From Nonomuraea candida (GTDB lineage: Bacteria > Actinomycetota > Actinomycetes > Streptosporangiales > Streptosporangiaceae): 29,148 nucleotides of DNA. The notes under the pieces are model-generated. The model was not told the origin of the DNA. It ran no database searches and was given only the letters and a program-made list of their open reading frames with translations. Positions 15,514-23,433 of the stretch are shown here, piece by piece. The DNA is taken from contig NZ_JOAG01000069.1 in the NCBI RefSeq assembly GCF_000725485.1, positions 1 to 29,148 of the forward strand, given 5' to 3'. Both the position numbers and the translations under genes were made by a program. The stretch's first letter is position 1. Each line of letters starts with the position of its first letter.

Positions 15514-16080
15514 ATGCCCGACCGCCAGCGCGCGGACGCCCGGCGCAACTACGCGCGCATCCTCGCCGTGGCCGAGGAGGAGGTCGCCGCGCACGGGGCC
15601 GGCGCCTCCCTGGAACAGATCGCGCGCATCGCGGGGGTCGGCTCGGCCACCGTACGCCGCCACTTCCCGACCCGCCGGGCGCTGCTGGAGGCGGTCTCCC
15701 ATCAACGCATCGAGGCCCTGGCCACCCGCGCCCGCGAGCTCACGGGCAAGGGTGACAGCCGTGACGCGCTCCTGGAATGGCTCAGTGACGTCGTCGCCTA
15801 CTGCGTCGCGGCCCGAGGGCTGGCGGCGGCACTGGCCTACGACGGGGCCGAGCCCGACCCCGTACACGAGAACACCTGCTCGGCGATGATGGCAGAGGCG
15901 GGCAACCCCCTGCTGCAGCGCGCCGTGCAGGACGGGGCGGTGGCGGAAGGCGTCACCGTCGCCGACCTGATCGCGCTGATCGTCGGCATCGTCCTCGCGA
16001 CGGAACACCACCCTGACCCGGCGGCCCGCGCGGACCGGCTGTTCCGGCTGGCCGTGGCGGGCCTGAGCCCGCAGGGCTGA
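15514..16080 (+). CDS. TetR-family transcriptional regulator
   Basis: 188 residues from ATG 15514, chosen because GGAG at 15501-15504 is spaced correctly for it; ATG 15505 directly abuts that site. The N-terminal helix-turn-helix is ASLEQIARIAGVGSATVRRHFPTRRALL, the classic TetR signature. The C-terminal ligand-binding domain is all-helical with a hydrophobic end (VADLIALIVGIVLA). It is divergent from the NmrA-like gene, with two copies of a GGCGGGNCCCGCC operator between them. It most likely represses both genes until a small ligand, perhaps a quinone or electrophile, binds. The ligand is unknown. Confidence 0.92.
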   Translation: MPDRQRADARRNYARILAVAEEEVAAHGAGASLEQIARIAGVGSATVRRHFPTRRALLEAVSHQRIEALATRARELTGKGDSRDALLEWLSDVVAYCVAARGLAAALAYDGAEPDPVHENTCSAMMAEAGNPLLQRAVQDGAVAEGVTVADLIALIVGIVLATEHHPDPAARADRLFRLAVAGLSPQG

Positions 16081-16097
16081 GAACCCCGCTCGAAAGA

Positions 16098-16140
16098 CCG
16101 TCCCTCGTCCTGCCCGCTTGATGCGATCAGCGGGGGACGG
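16098..16140. terminator. Large hairpin between converging tetR and caspase genes
   Basis: The inner stem is CCCGCT-T-GAT (16113-16122) with ATCAGCGGG (16126-16134), one bulge and a 3-nt loop. The outer arms are CCGTCC (16098-16103) and GGACGG (16135-16140). The symmetric structure lies 18 nt after the tetR stop and about 100 nt past the caspase stop. It can serve both strands. Confidence 0.55.
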
Positions 16141-16237
16141 CGAGGATGGGGCCGGCCGGCCGTGTCCATGGGGGCCGGACTCCATCCGACGTTCGCTGCC
16201 GCTCCTCCGCAGCCCGCACGCGCCCCGCAGCCGGCGT

Positions 16238-18790
16238 TCACTGTCCCGGCCGCGAGCGTCTGCCGGGAAGGTGGACCGCCGCCGCGGAGCAAACGGCGGC
16301 GACGAAGAGCACCACCACGAACGTCGGCCCGCTCCCGACCATCGCCAGGTTGTGTGCCAGTCCCGCGATGACGGTGAGCTGGACCGCCGCCAGCAGCTCC
16401 GGCCGGTCCTCGACCGTCTGAGCGGCCACGAGCAGCAGCACCAGCAGGGCGGGCAGGTACACGGGGATCTGCGGGTAGTCCGAGCCGCTCTCCCACAGGT
16501 AGATGGTGCACACGTCCAGGAACACCAGGAGCGTGGCCGCCGTGCCCAGGACCAGCGGCGGCCGCGTCTCGCCCGCTCGCCAGCGCAGAACCACGCGCGT
16601 CAGGAAGAACCCGAGCAAGAGCGCGACCACCGAGAACACCACCAGCCAAGGGGGCTCCTCGCCGGGATCGTCACTCATGTCGCGAGGGAACTGCAGGTTG
16701 ATGACGATCATGACCAGCACGAGTGCCCCGCCGACGGCCCCGGCGGCTCTCCACAGCCTGTTGTCCGGCTGGGCCAGGGTCGCCTCAGTGCACGCGATCA
16801 GCAGGAGAAGCAGCCCGGATACCGTGATGAAGATCGGTTCGTCGCGGCTGAAGGCCGCCTCGAAATGGGCGAACACGCCCAGATGCACTGCCGCCAGACC
16901 GGCGGCCGCGCCGAGGCTCACGGTGCGCCACCGGCCCTGAGGCAACAGGCCGGCCCCGAATGCCGCTGCGATCAGGAGCCACAGCCAGATTCCGTAGTCC
17001 GCGACCACTACCCTGCTGATCAGGAGGGAGAACTCGGGCGTGTTTCCAGGGCCGGCCAACGGCAGCAGGCCCGCCAGCAGCGCCAGCCCGCGCAATGCGA
17101 GGAGCAGCCACACGCTCCCGCCCGGCGTGCCGGGATCCCCGCCAGGAGATGCGTCGGCGCCCGGCGGTGCGGCGCTCCTCGCTCCAGGGCTGGTCCAGGA
17201 GCCGGGAGCCGACCCGGCGGCGCGAGCACCCTCGTCCGGTGCCCCGCGAACGTGGTCGGCCCGCACGTCGCCGGCGGGCCTCTCATCGGCTGCTGGTGCG
17301 TCAGCGGCCGGCGCGGCGCGGCTGACGTCCGAGGACATGCGACGGACGCCGGGTGTCGCACCGCGGGCCTCATCGGACGAGACGGCGGCCACAACCTCCG
17401 GCGGAGCGGCGGGCGAGACGGCGGGCAGGACGTCGTGCCGGGCGAGGGCGTGTGACGCCGCCGCCGAAACGGACCGGCTGTCGTCGTCGGCCAACTCCTG
17501 CAGGGCCAGCCGCGCCGCAAGCGCGAGCCCGGCGTGGCGGCTGTGCCGTAACCGCGCCAGCTCACCGATCGCGCCCTCCCTGATCTTGGCGATCGGATGG
17601 TCGATGGCCTCCTGCAGTTCGGTCGGCAACGGCGCGGGCCGATCCACGGGACGGCCGCGCCGCGCGATGATCAGGTCACCCTGAACGTCGAATGTCCACT
17701 TGCCCGGCGTCTGGCTGGGCATGACCGCCCGCACCTTGTCGTAGACGAAGTCGTACAGCTCGTGGATGCCCACATAGCCGTCCTGGTCCCGGTCGGCCTC
17801 GCCGGTCTCGAGCCCTTCCACCAGCGCTCTGGTGAACACCGAAGGCGCGGTCGTCTCCTGCGCATCGGCCAGATCGGTCCCGTCGAAGGCGTACTCCAGG
17901 GCATTGGAGGCCGTGATGACCACCCGCCCGCGCCCGCCGAACTGCTCCTCGACGTGCACGTCCGTCCCCGCCCTCGGCAGCGCGCCGCGTGCGAAGGCGC
18001 CCGCGTAGCAGCAGTCGAGCAACAGGACGATGCGCCGGCAGCGACTGCGGCCCATCCGCCGGTTGACGAACTCCGCCGACACCGCGGTGGCTCCCAGCCT
18101 GTTGAGCTTGGTGCTGGGCGTGGCGAGGTACAGTTCACCGTTGTCGTCCTTGACCCCGTGACCGGAGAAGTGCAGCAACAGCAGATCGTCAGGAAGGCGA
18201 TCGGCGAAGAACTCCTCCACGGCCTCGTTGACGACAGCGGTGGACTCGTTGAGCATCGTGCGTACGTCGAAGCCGCCGATGGCCTCGTCACCCAGCACCC
18301 TCGCCAGGGCCTCGGCGTCCACTGCCGGCGCCCTCAGCCGCCGCAACCCGGGATCGCCGAACTCGTCACTGGCCACGATCAGCGCGAGACGGCGCCCGGA
18401 CTGGGCGGACGCGTCCGGCCGCCTGCGGCGGCCCAGCCATACATCGGCGAACTCGCGTTGCTCCTTCGACGGGATGCCGGTCAATTCCAGCACGTCGCCG
18501 TCGATCTCCAGCTTGACCGAACGGTGCTGATGGCGATTGAGCCAGGCGATCACGGCGTTCACGATCGAGGCGAGCAGTTCCGTACCGGCCAGCGCGATCA
18601 CCAGGCCACCGAGCGTGAACGACAGAACCGCCCTGGCGCCTTCCGGGATCTCTCCCGCCTCGGCGGCGCCGGCCACCACGTCCAGTTCGAGCAACTCCTC
18701 CCTCAGCCTGGCGGTGGCCTCGTCCAGCTCCTGGGGATCGGCGGCCGCGTCGATCACGCATAGCCGCAGCCGTACCGTCTCGCTCAGCAT
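16238..18790 (-). CDS. EACC1-caspase membrane protein with EF-hand loop
   Basis: 850 residues. Residues 1-122 match the EACC1 effector-associated domain of bacterial conflict systems: a strand-rich start, hydrophobic helix SFTLGGLVIALAGTELLASIV, then SVKLEIDGDVLELTG. A C14 caspase-like domain follows (132-376) with His211 in HFSGHG and Cys261 in LLLDCCYAG. Within it lies a 12-residue EF-hand loop (333-344) with Asp at 333, 335 and 337, Gly338 and Glu344, suggesting calcium activation as in metacaspases. A helical HEAT-like segment (390-452), an Ala/Pro-rich linker (453-558) and about eight or nine membrane helices (559-840) complete it. GGAGG precedes the ATG. The inferred role is a membrane-tethered protease in stress or phage-triggered cell death; the substrate is unknown. 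Confidence 0.88.
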   Translation of the reverse strand: MLSETVRLRLCVIDAAADPQELDEATARLREELLELDVVAGAAEAGEIPEGARAVLSFTLGGLVIALAGTELLASIVNAVIAWLNRHQHRSVKLEIDGDVLELTGIPSKEQREFADVWLGRRRRPDASAQSGRRLALIVASDEFGDPGLRRLRAPAVDAEALARVLGDEAIGGFDVRTMLNESTAVVNEAVEEFFADRLPDDLLLLHFSGHGVKDDNGELYLATPSTKLNRLGATAVSAEFVNRRMGRSRCRRIVLLLDCCYAGAFARGALPRAGTDVHVEEQFGGRGRVVITASNALEYAFDGTDLADAQETTAPSVFTRALVEGLETGEADRDQDGYVGIHELYDFVYDKVRAVMPSQTPGKWTFDVQGDLIIARRGRPVDRPAPLPTELQEAIDHPIAKIREGAIGELARLRHSRHAGLALAARLALQELADDDSRSVSAAASHALARHDVLPAVSPAAPPEVVAAVSSDEARGATPGVRRMSSDVSRAAPAADAPAADERPAGDVRADHVRGAPDEGARAAGSAPGSWTSPGARSAAPPGADASPGGDPGTPGGSVWLLLALRGLALLAGLLPLAGPGNTPEFSLLISRVVVADYGIWLWLLIAAAFGAGLLPQGRWRTVSLGAAAGLAAVHLGVFAHFEAAFSRDEPIFITVSGLLLLLIACTEATLAQPDNRLWRAAGAVGGALVLVMIVINLQFPRDMSDDPGEEPPWLVVFSVVALLLGFFLTRVVLRWRAGETRPPLVLGTAATLLVFLDVCTIYLWESGSDYPQIPVYLPALLVLLLVAAQTVEDRPELLAAVQLTVIAGLAHNLAMVGSGPTFVVVLFVAAVCSAAAVHLPGRRSRPGQ

Positions 18791-18854
18791 GAGCCGCCTC
18801 CGAAGGGGGAACGCGGGAAACCACGAGGACGGCAGGCTGCCGGGGGTTCAGCCG

Positions 18855-18989
18855 TCACGTACTGATATCGCCGACGATCACCCTGTCGCTACGGGCAGTT
18901 GTCGCCGTCCCGTCCATCAGCACGTCGACCGCAAACCGTAGCCCCTCATCGCCGACCACCAGCCGCGGTGTGCGGCAGCGCCCGGTCAT
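18855..18989 (-). CDS. Possible 44-residue ORF upstream of the caspase gene
   Basis: ATG at 18989 opens a 44-codon frame containing LVVGDEGLRFAVDVLMDGT and ending in VIVGDIST. It ends 64 bp before the caspase start on the same strand. About 80% of third positions are G or C, and the sequence looks like a small beta-rich domain. No Shine-Dalgarno is visible, so it could be chance or a decayed fragment of an effector-associated domain. I do not recognise the family. Confidence 0.3.
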   Translation of the reverse strand: MTGRCRTPRLVVGDEGLRFAVDVLMDGTATTARSDRVIVGDIST

Positions 18990-19227
18990 ATGGCCGCGCG
19001 GGGTGGATTGTTATCCCTTGATGTTCGACGCTGGACCCATGATGAAGATTCCGCCGGGATCGGCTCGCCGGCTGCGTCTCTATTGCCAGCCGGCAGAAGG
19101 ATGGACACCGACGCAGCCGTGGTGCAGCTCTCTGGATGTCTCGCTGCCTGATGGTCAGGTCACGGTGTCGAGGACTTCGTGAACGGCTCGGCCTGCACGG
19201 TGGGCTGACGGTACGGCGGTGACTGAG
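18990..19227. other. Gene-poor spacer
   Basis: Between the caspase locus and the permease operon I see no convincing coding frame on either strand. The frames that are open have arginine/proline-rich, non-protein-like composition. The caspase promoter probably lies in or just left of this stretch. Confidence 0.4.
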
Positions 19228-19259
19228 GGAGGCGGCGGGCCATGGTGCGCGCCGCCTCC
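19228..19259 (-). terminator. Strong hairpin downstream of the ureide operon
   Basis: Perfect 10-bp stem GGAGGCGGCG / CGCCGCCTCC with a 12-nt loop, about 95 nt past the permease stop on the minus strand. No U-tract follows. It most likely marks the 3' end of the seven-gene operon. Confidence 0.55.
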
Positions 19260-19354
19260 TACCGTGTGCGATGCAGCTGAGCAGCTGTTTCGCGTGACTA
19301 CCCACGATGGCGATCGCAGTGCGCGCCGAGGCCGTGACCGTCTCGCGGGACGCC

Positions 19355-20614
19355 TCAGGCGGTGCGTTCGCGGCGGGCGCCGGTCGCCAGGGCGGTGATG
19401 AGGGCGTAGAGGAGGCCGCCGAACAGCAGGGAGTCGATCGACGGGATGTGGGTGAGCGAGAAGGTGCCGTACGCGGTGAGGTAGCCGACCACCGATCCGC
19501 CCGCCCACGCCACGAACGTCGGCAGCCTGACCGCCGCCCCGTACGACAGGGCGTCGGCGTCGTAGCCGTTGCGCCGGTACAGGATGAAGTCGGCGATGAT
19601 GATGCCCGCCACCGGCGGCGCCGCGATGCCGAGGAAGAGCAGGAAGTTCGGCAGCCAGGCGGAGACGTCGAAGCTGCCGAGCACGGCCGCGCCCGCGCCG
19701 AGCGCGATGGAGACCTGCCACTTCCTGACCCCGGGGACCAGCGACGACACGGCGAGCGTGCCCTGGAAGATGTTGCCCGCGTTCGCCGTGATCGAGGCGA
19801 ACACCAGCAGCGCGACCGCCGGCAGCGCCGAGGCGATCAGCGCCATCGCGTCGATCAGCGCGGCCTGCCCGGTCAGCGCGGCCGGTACGGCCCCCGCGAC
19901 GAACAGCAGCGGGTACGCGATCCCGAAGGCGAGCACGCCCCCGGTCAGCGCCTGCCTGCGGCCCCTGGCGAAGCTGCCGAAGTCGGCGGAGGTCACCGCG
20001 AGCACGGTGCCGGTGCCGACCACCGACGAGACGGCGACGCCCCAGTCCATCGGCGAACCCGGCGTGACGAAGTCGCGCGCCGAGCTGAGCGAGACGTACA
20101 CCAGGTAGCCGAGCAGCAGCGCGATCACCGGCACGGCGAACTGCGCCACCTTGCCGAGGATCTCGAAGCCGAACGCCGTGGCCGCCACGAACAGCACGCA
20201 GCCGAACGCCACGAGCACCGGCAGCGGCACCTGCACCCCGGTCAGTTCGGCGACCAGGCGCTGCGCGGCGGTGCCGAAGCCGTTGGCGGTCACGGTGGCC
20301 CAGCCGAACACGCTGACCCCGAGCAGCGCGGTGATCGCCTTGGCGCCGCCGCGGCCGAAGGGGAAGCGTACGACGTCGTACGTGGGCTGCCTGGCGTGCT
20401 CGCCGATCGCCAGCGTGAGCACCGCGACGATCATCAGGACGAGCGAGCCGGCCACCACCGAGGTGACCACGCTCGAGAACGGCAGGCCGCTGCCGAGTGT
20501 CGGCGAGGACAGCACGACCGGCGTGGTGATGATGCCCAGCAGGATCAGCGCGATCCGGTAGCCGGGAGCGCCGGTCGCGGCCTCGGCCCTCTTGGCCGGG
20601 GTGTCGGTCGTCAT
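19355..20614 (-). CDS. NCS1-family permease (cytosine/purine permease-like)
   Basis: 419 residues with about 12 membrane helices. The start at ATG 20614 has GAGAGGG 8 nt upstream and overlaps the previous gene's stop region (TGACCATG). Characteristic NCS1 features include TSADFGSFARG in the middle and FASITANAGNIFQGTLAVSSLVP, followed by IAAPPVAGIIIADFILYRR. The family imports nucleobases, hydantoins, allantoin and related ureides with Na+ or H+. As the last gene of the operon it most likely brings in the ureide or amide degraded by the enzymes encoded upstream. The exact substrate cannot be read from the sequence. Confidence 0.88.
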   Translation of the reverse strand: MTTDTPAKRAEAATGAPGYRIALILLGIITTPVVLSSPTLGSGLPFSSVVTSVVAGSLVLMIVAVLTLAIGEHARQPTYDVVRFPFGRGGAKAITALLGVSVFGWATVTANGFGTAAQRLVAELTGVQVPLPVLVAFGCVLFVAATAFGFEILGKVAQFAVPVIALLLGYLVYVSLSSARDFVTPGSPMDWGVAVSSVVGTGTVLAVTSADFGSFARGRRQALTGGVLAFGIAYPLLFVAGAVPAALTGQAALIDAMALIASALPAVALLVFASITANAGNIFQGTLAVSSLVPGVRKWQVSIALGAGAAVLGSFDVSAWLPNFLLFLGIAAPPVAGIIIADFILYRRNGYDADALSYGAAVRLPTFVAWAGGSVVGYLTAYGTFSLTHIPSIDSLLFGGLLYALITALATGARRERTA

Positions 20615-20616
20615 GG

Positions 20617-21042
20617 TCAACCCTCTCCGAGCGTGGCGACGTAGCGCCGCCAGCCCGCGAACTCTGTGATCTCCCGCTTGCCCGCCACCAGGAACGGCTC
20701 GCCGATCACGCCGAGCACCTCCGTGCCGTCGGCGAGGGTCACCTTGCCGACGGAGAGCCCGGCGGGCTCGGACAGCAGCACGCCCGCCAGCGCTTGCGCG
20801 GGCACGTCCCAGACCTCCACCTCGACCGACACGCCGCTGCCGTCGGTGGTGCGGATCATCGCGGGGTGCCGGTCGTCGATGCTCCACAGCCGGTAGCAGG
20901 GGGCGGTGGCGTCCTCGCGCAGGAACGTGGCGCCCGCGCCGGTGAGGTTGCCGTTGAGTTCGAGGCCGCGCATCAGCGTGCCGTTCACGGCGAGCGCCAC
21001 GCCGGTGGTGGGGCCGGTGGTGGGGCCGGTGGGGGTGGTCAT
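20617..21042 (-). CDS. Stand-alone allophanate hydrolase C-terminal-domain protein
   Basis: 141 residues. It matches only the C-terminal domain of allophanate hydrolase (AtzF/Dur1), a gamma-glutamylcyclotransferase-like fold. Its signatures are LELNGNLTGAGATF, VWDVPAQALAGVLLSEPAGLSVGKVTLADG and VAGKREITEFAGWRRYVA. The amidase domain of AtzF is absent here and nowhere else in the window. In the full enzyme this domain is reported to help decompose N-carboxycarbamate. The N-terminus is a short TTGP-type repeat encoded by a GGCC-GGTGGT tandem. ATGA overlap with carbamate kinase and TGACCATG coupling to the permease show it belongs to the operon. Confidence 0.75.
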   Translation of the reverse strand: MTTPTGPTTGPTTGVALAVNGTLMRGLELNGNLTGAGATFLREDATAPCYRLWSIDDRHPAMIRTTDGSGVSVEVEVWDVPAQALAGVLLSEPAGLSVGKVTLADGTEVLGVIGEPFLVAGKREITEFAGWRRYVATLGEG

Positions 21043-21998
21043 GGGGTCTCTCCCTTGCTGATCCAGGTGCCGGTCGTGCCGGACAGTGCGTCGGCGAGCC
21101 GGTCGGGGGCGGTGATCAGGCCGTACGAGGTGGGCCTGGCCCGCAGGAAGTCGATGATCGCCTCCACCTTGGGACGCATGCTGCCCTCGCCGAAGTGCCC
21201 CTGAGCCGCGTACTCGGCGGCGGTGTCGGGGGTGAGGTGGTCGAGCCACTGCTCCTCCGGCGTGCCGAAGTGGATCGCCACCCGGTCCACGCCGGTGGGG
21301 ATGGCGAGCAGGTCGGCGCCGAGTTCGGCGGCGAGCAGCGCGGCGGCCCGGTCCTTGTCGATGACCGCCTCCACGCCGGTGAGCAGGCCCGCGGCGTCAC
21401 GGGCGACCGCCACGCCTCCGCCGCCGCCCGCCACCACCACGGTCCCGCCGCCGACGAGGTCACGGATGGTGCCGAGCTCGACGATCTCGACGGGTTCCGG
21501 CGAGGCCACCGTACGGCGCCAGCCGCGTCCCGAGTCCTCGGTCACCGTCCAGCCGAGCTCGGCGGCGTAGCGGCGGGCGGTCTCCTCGTCGAAGAACGAC
21601 CCGATCGGCTTGGCGGGCCGCTCGAAGGCCGGATCCTCCGGGTCGACCACGGTACGCGTCACCAGGCTGACCACCGGACGGCTGAGCCCGCGTACGGCCA
21701 GCTCGTTGGAGAGCGCCTTGGTGAACATGTAACCGATCGCCCCCTGGGTGTCGGCGACCGCGTAGTCCAGCGGCACCGGCGCCACCTCGGCGGCGGCCAG
21801 CTCGGAACGCCGCAGGATGAAGCCGACCTGCGGGCCGTTCCCGTGGGTGACGACGACGTCCCAGCCTTTCGCGATCATGTCCACGATGGCCGGCACGGTA
21901 CGCACCACCGTGTCGTACTGGTACGGAATCGCCTCGTGGGCCGAGTCGCGGACGAGCGCGTTCCCGCCGAACGCGACGACGGCGAGCCCGGCCTTCAC
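21039..21998 (-). CDS. allK: Carbamate kinase
   Basis: 319 residues, a usual length for the family. FGGNALV at the N-terminus and THGNGPQVG (near residue 50) are carbamate-kinase signatures. VVAGGGGGVAV and VIDKDRAAALLAAELGADLL form the nucleotide and phosphate sites. It converts carbamoyl phosphate plus ADP to ATP plus carbamate, which decays to ammonia and CO2. The GTG start at 21998 overlaps the AllG-like stop as GTGA. Its position directly after the carbamoyltransferase subunits mirrors E. coli allK in oxamate/allantoin fermentation. The gene symbol is by analogy of context; arcC would name the same activity. Confidence 0.92.
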   Translation of the reverse strand: MKAGLAVVAFGGNALVRDSAHEAIPYQYDTVVRTVPAIVDMIAKGWDVVVTHGNGPQVGFILRRSELAAAEVAPVPLDYAVADTQGAIGYMFTKALSNELAVRGLSRPVVSLVTRTVVDPEDPAFERPAKPIGSFFDEETARRYAAELGWTVTEDSGRGWRRTVASPEPVEIVELGTIRDLVGGGTVVVAGGGGGVAVARDAAGLLTGVEAVIDKDRAAALLAAELGADLLAIPTGVDRVAIHFGTPEEQWLDHLTPDTAAEYAAQGHFGEGSMRPKVEAIIDFLRARPTSYGLITAPDRLADALSGTTGTWISKGETP

Positions 21999-23410
21999 GC
22001 CGCGGCCCCGGCGAGTCCGAGCCCGTCGGCGAGGGCGACGACGGCCTGGGTGAAGCAGGGCAGCGGGGCCGTGGTGACACCCGCCCCGATCTGCCCCACC
22101 CCGGCCTCCTTGTGCGCGATGCCGGTGTTGATGACGGGCTGGAGGCCCGTGTCGGCGACCGCGCGTACGTCGATGCCCGCCGCGCTCGCGCCGAAGTCGA
22201 GCGCGGGCAGCGTGAACACCGGGTTCGTGCCGATCGTGATCTCCCGCATTCGGCGGCTGTGCGCGGTCGCGTCGGCCGGCGTGCCGCCGACGAACTTGAC
22301 GATCGCGGGCGAGGCGGCCATCGCGAAGCCGCCGAGCCCGGCGGTCTCGGTGATCGCGCTGTCCCCCAGGTCGGGGGCGGCGTCGTCCACGCTGTAGCCG
22401 GGGAAGAACAGGCCGTCGACGGGGTTGGCGGGCGCCTGGAACCAGCGGTCGCCGGTGCCGGAGACGCGGATGCCGAAGTTGACGCCGTTGCGCGCCATCG
22501 CGGTGACCATCGAGCTGTGGGGCACCCCGGCGGCGGCGTCGAGCATGGCCTTGCAGGCCGCCATCGACACGTTCAGGAAGAAGTGGTCGTTCCCGGTGAT
22601 GAACTCGGCGGCCCTGCGCAGCACGGCGTTGTCGGGCTCGGTCGCGATGAGCGCCGGCAGCAGCCGCTTGAGCAGCAGGCCGGTGGCCGCCGCGTTGCGG
22701 TTGTGCACCTCGTCGCCCATGTGCAGCGCCTGGCCGATGAGCGGCTTGAGCTCCAGGCCCTCCAGCCGCCGTACGGCGGGCCGCAGCGCCCCGGCCAGCT
22801 CGCCGCCGATCCACCTGAGCCGGTCGAGCACGTCGGGGCCGTTCGCGCCGAAGCGCAGCACCTTGCCGAGCCCCTCGTTGAAGTTGCTGTAGGCGAGCCT
22901 GCCCGAGGTCGCGTCGCGTACCACCCAGACCGGCATCGACGGGCTGATGACGCCGGCCATCGGGCCGACCGCGCCGTAGTGGTGCGCGGGTGCGAAGGAG
23001 ATGGCGCCCGACGCGGCGAGCTCGGCCGCCTGCCCGGGCGTCTGCGCCCAGCCCTCGAACACGATGGCCCCGGCGATCGCGCCCCTGACCGGTCCCGCCA
23101 TCCGCTCCCAGGCGATGGGCGGGCCCGAGTGCAGGATCAGCCGCTCCCCTGCCATCTCCGTGATGGCCTCCTTCGCCGGTACGACGTCCGTCAGCACCGG
23201 CTGCGCGGACAGGTAGCGCTCGAAGGCGACCTGATTGGCCCGCTCGACCTCCGGATGACCGACGAGCCTGGCCAGCGCCAGCGCGGCGTCCGGGTCACCG
23301 CCCGCCGGAGGACGCCAGTCCAGGGTGGTCACGGACCCTCCGGCGGCGCGGAGGTCGTCGCCGAACCCGGCGAGACCGACGTTCACCACGTCGAGGTGCT
23401 CGCTCCACAT
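21995..23410 (-). CDS. allG: AllG/YlbE-like (DUF1116) carbamoyltransferase subunit
   Basis: 471 residues from ATG 23410, which has GGAAGG upstream. GTG 23437, overlapping the AllF-like stop as GTGA, is the alternative start. Motifs shared with E. coli YlbE/AllG include LHSGPPIAWERMAGP, NFNEGLGKVLRFGANG, HMGDEVHNRN, NPVDGLFFPGYS, GDSAITET and NTGIAHKEAGVGQIGAG. In E. coli, AllF, AllG and AllH together form oxamic transcarbamylase, which splits oxalurate with phosphate to carbamoyl phosphate and oxamate. All three partners are present here in one operon with carbamate kinase. The actinobacterial substrate may differ. Confidence 0.88.
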   Translation of the reverse strand: MWSEHLDVVNVGLAGFGDDLRAAGGSVTTLDWRPPAGGDPDAALALARLVGHPEVERANQVAFERYLSAQPVLTDVVPAKEAITEMAGERLILHSGPPIAWERMAGPVRGAIAGAIVFEGWAQTPGQAAELAASGAISFAPAHHYGAVGPMAGVISPSMPVWVVRDATSGRLAYSNFNEGLGKVLRFGANGPDVLDRLRWIGGELAGALRPAVRRLEGLELKPLIGQALHMGDEVHNRNAAATGLLLKRLLPALIATEPDNAVLRRAAEFITGNDHFFLNVSMAACKAMLDAAAGVPHSSMVTAMARNGVNFGIRVSGTGDRWFQAPANPVDGLFFPGYSVDDAAPDLGDSAITETAGLGGFAMAASPAIVKFVGGTPADATAHSRRMREITIGTNPVFTLPALDFGASAAGIDVRAVADTGLQPVINTGIAHKEAGVGQIGAGVTTAPLPCFTQAVVALADGLGLAGAAA

Positions 23411-23433
23411 ATGTCTCTGCCTTCCTTCCCCGG

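Noticed and set aside
16118..17455. Long plus-strand frame opposite the caspase membrane tail
   Set aside because: Rich in Gln/Arg/His with no domain; it mirrors the leucine-rich membrane helices on the coding strand.
19307..20644. Long plus-strand frame opposite the NCS1 permease
   Set aside because: Same shadow pattern; the permease has conserved motifs and a good ribosome site.
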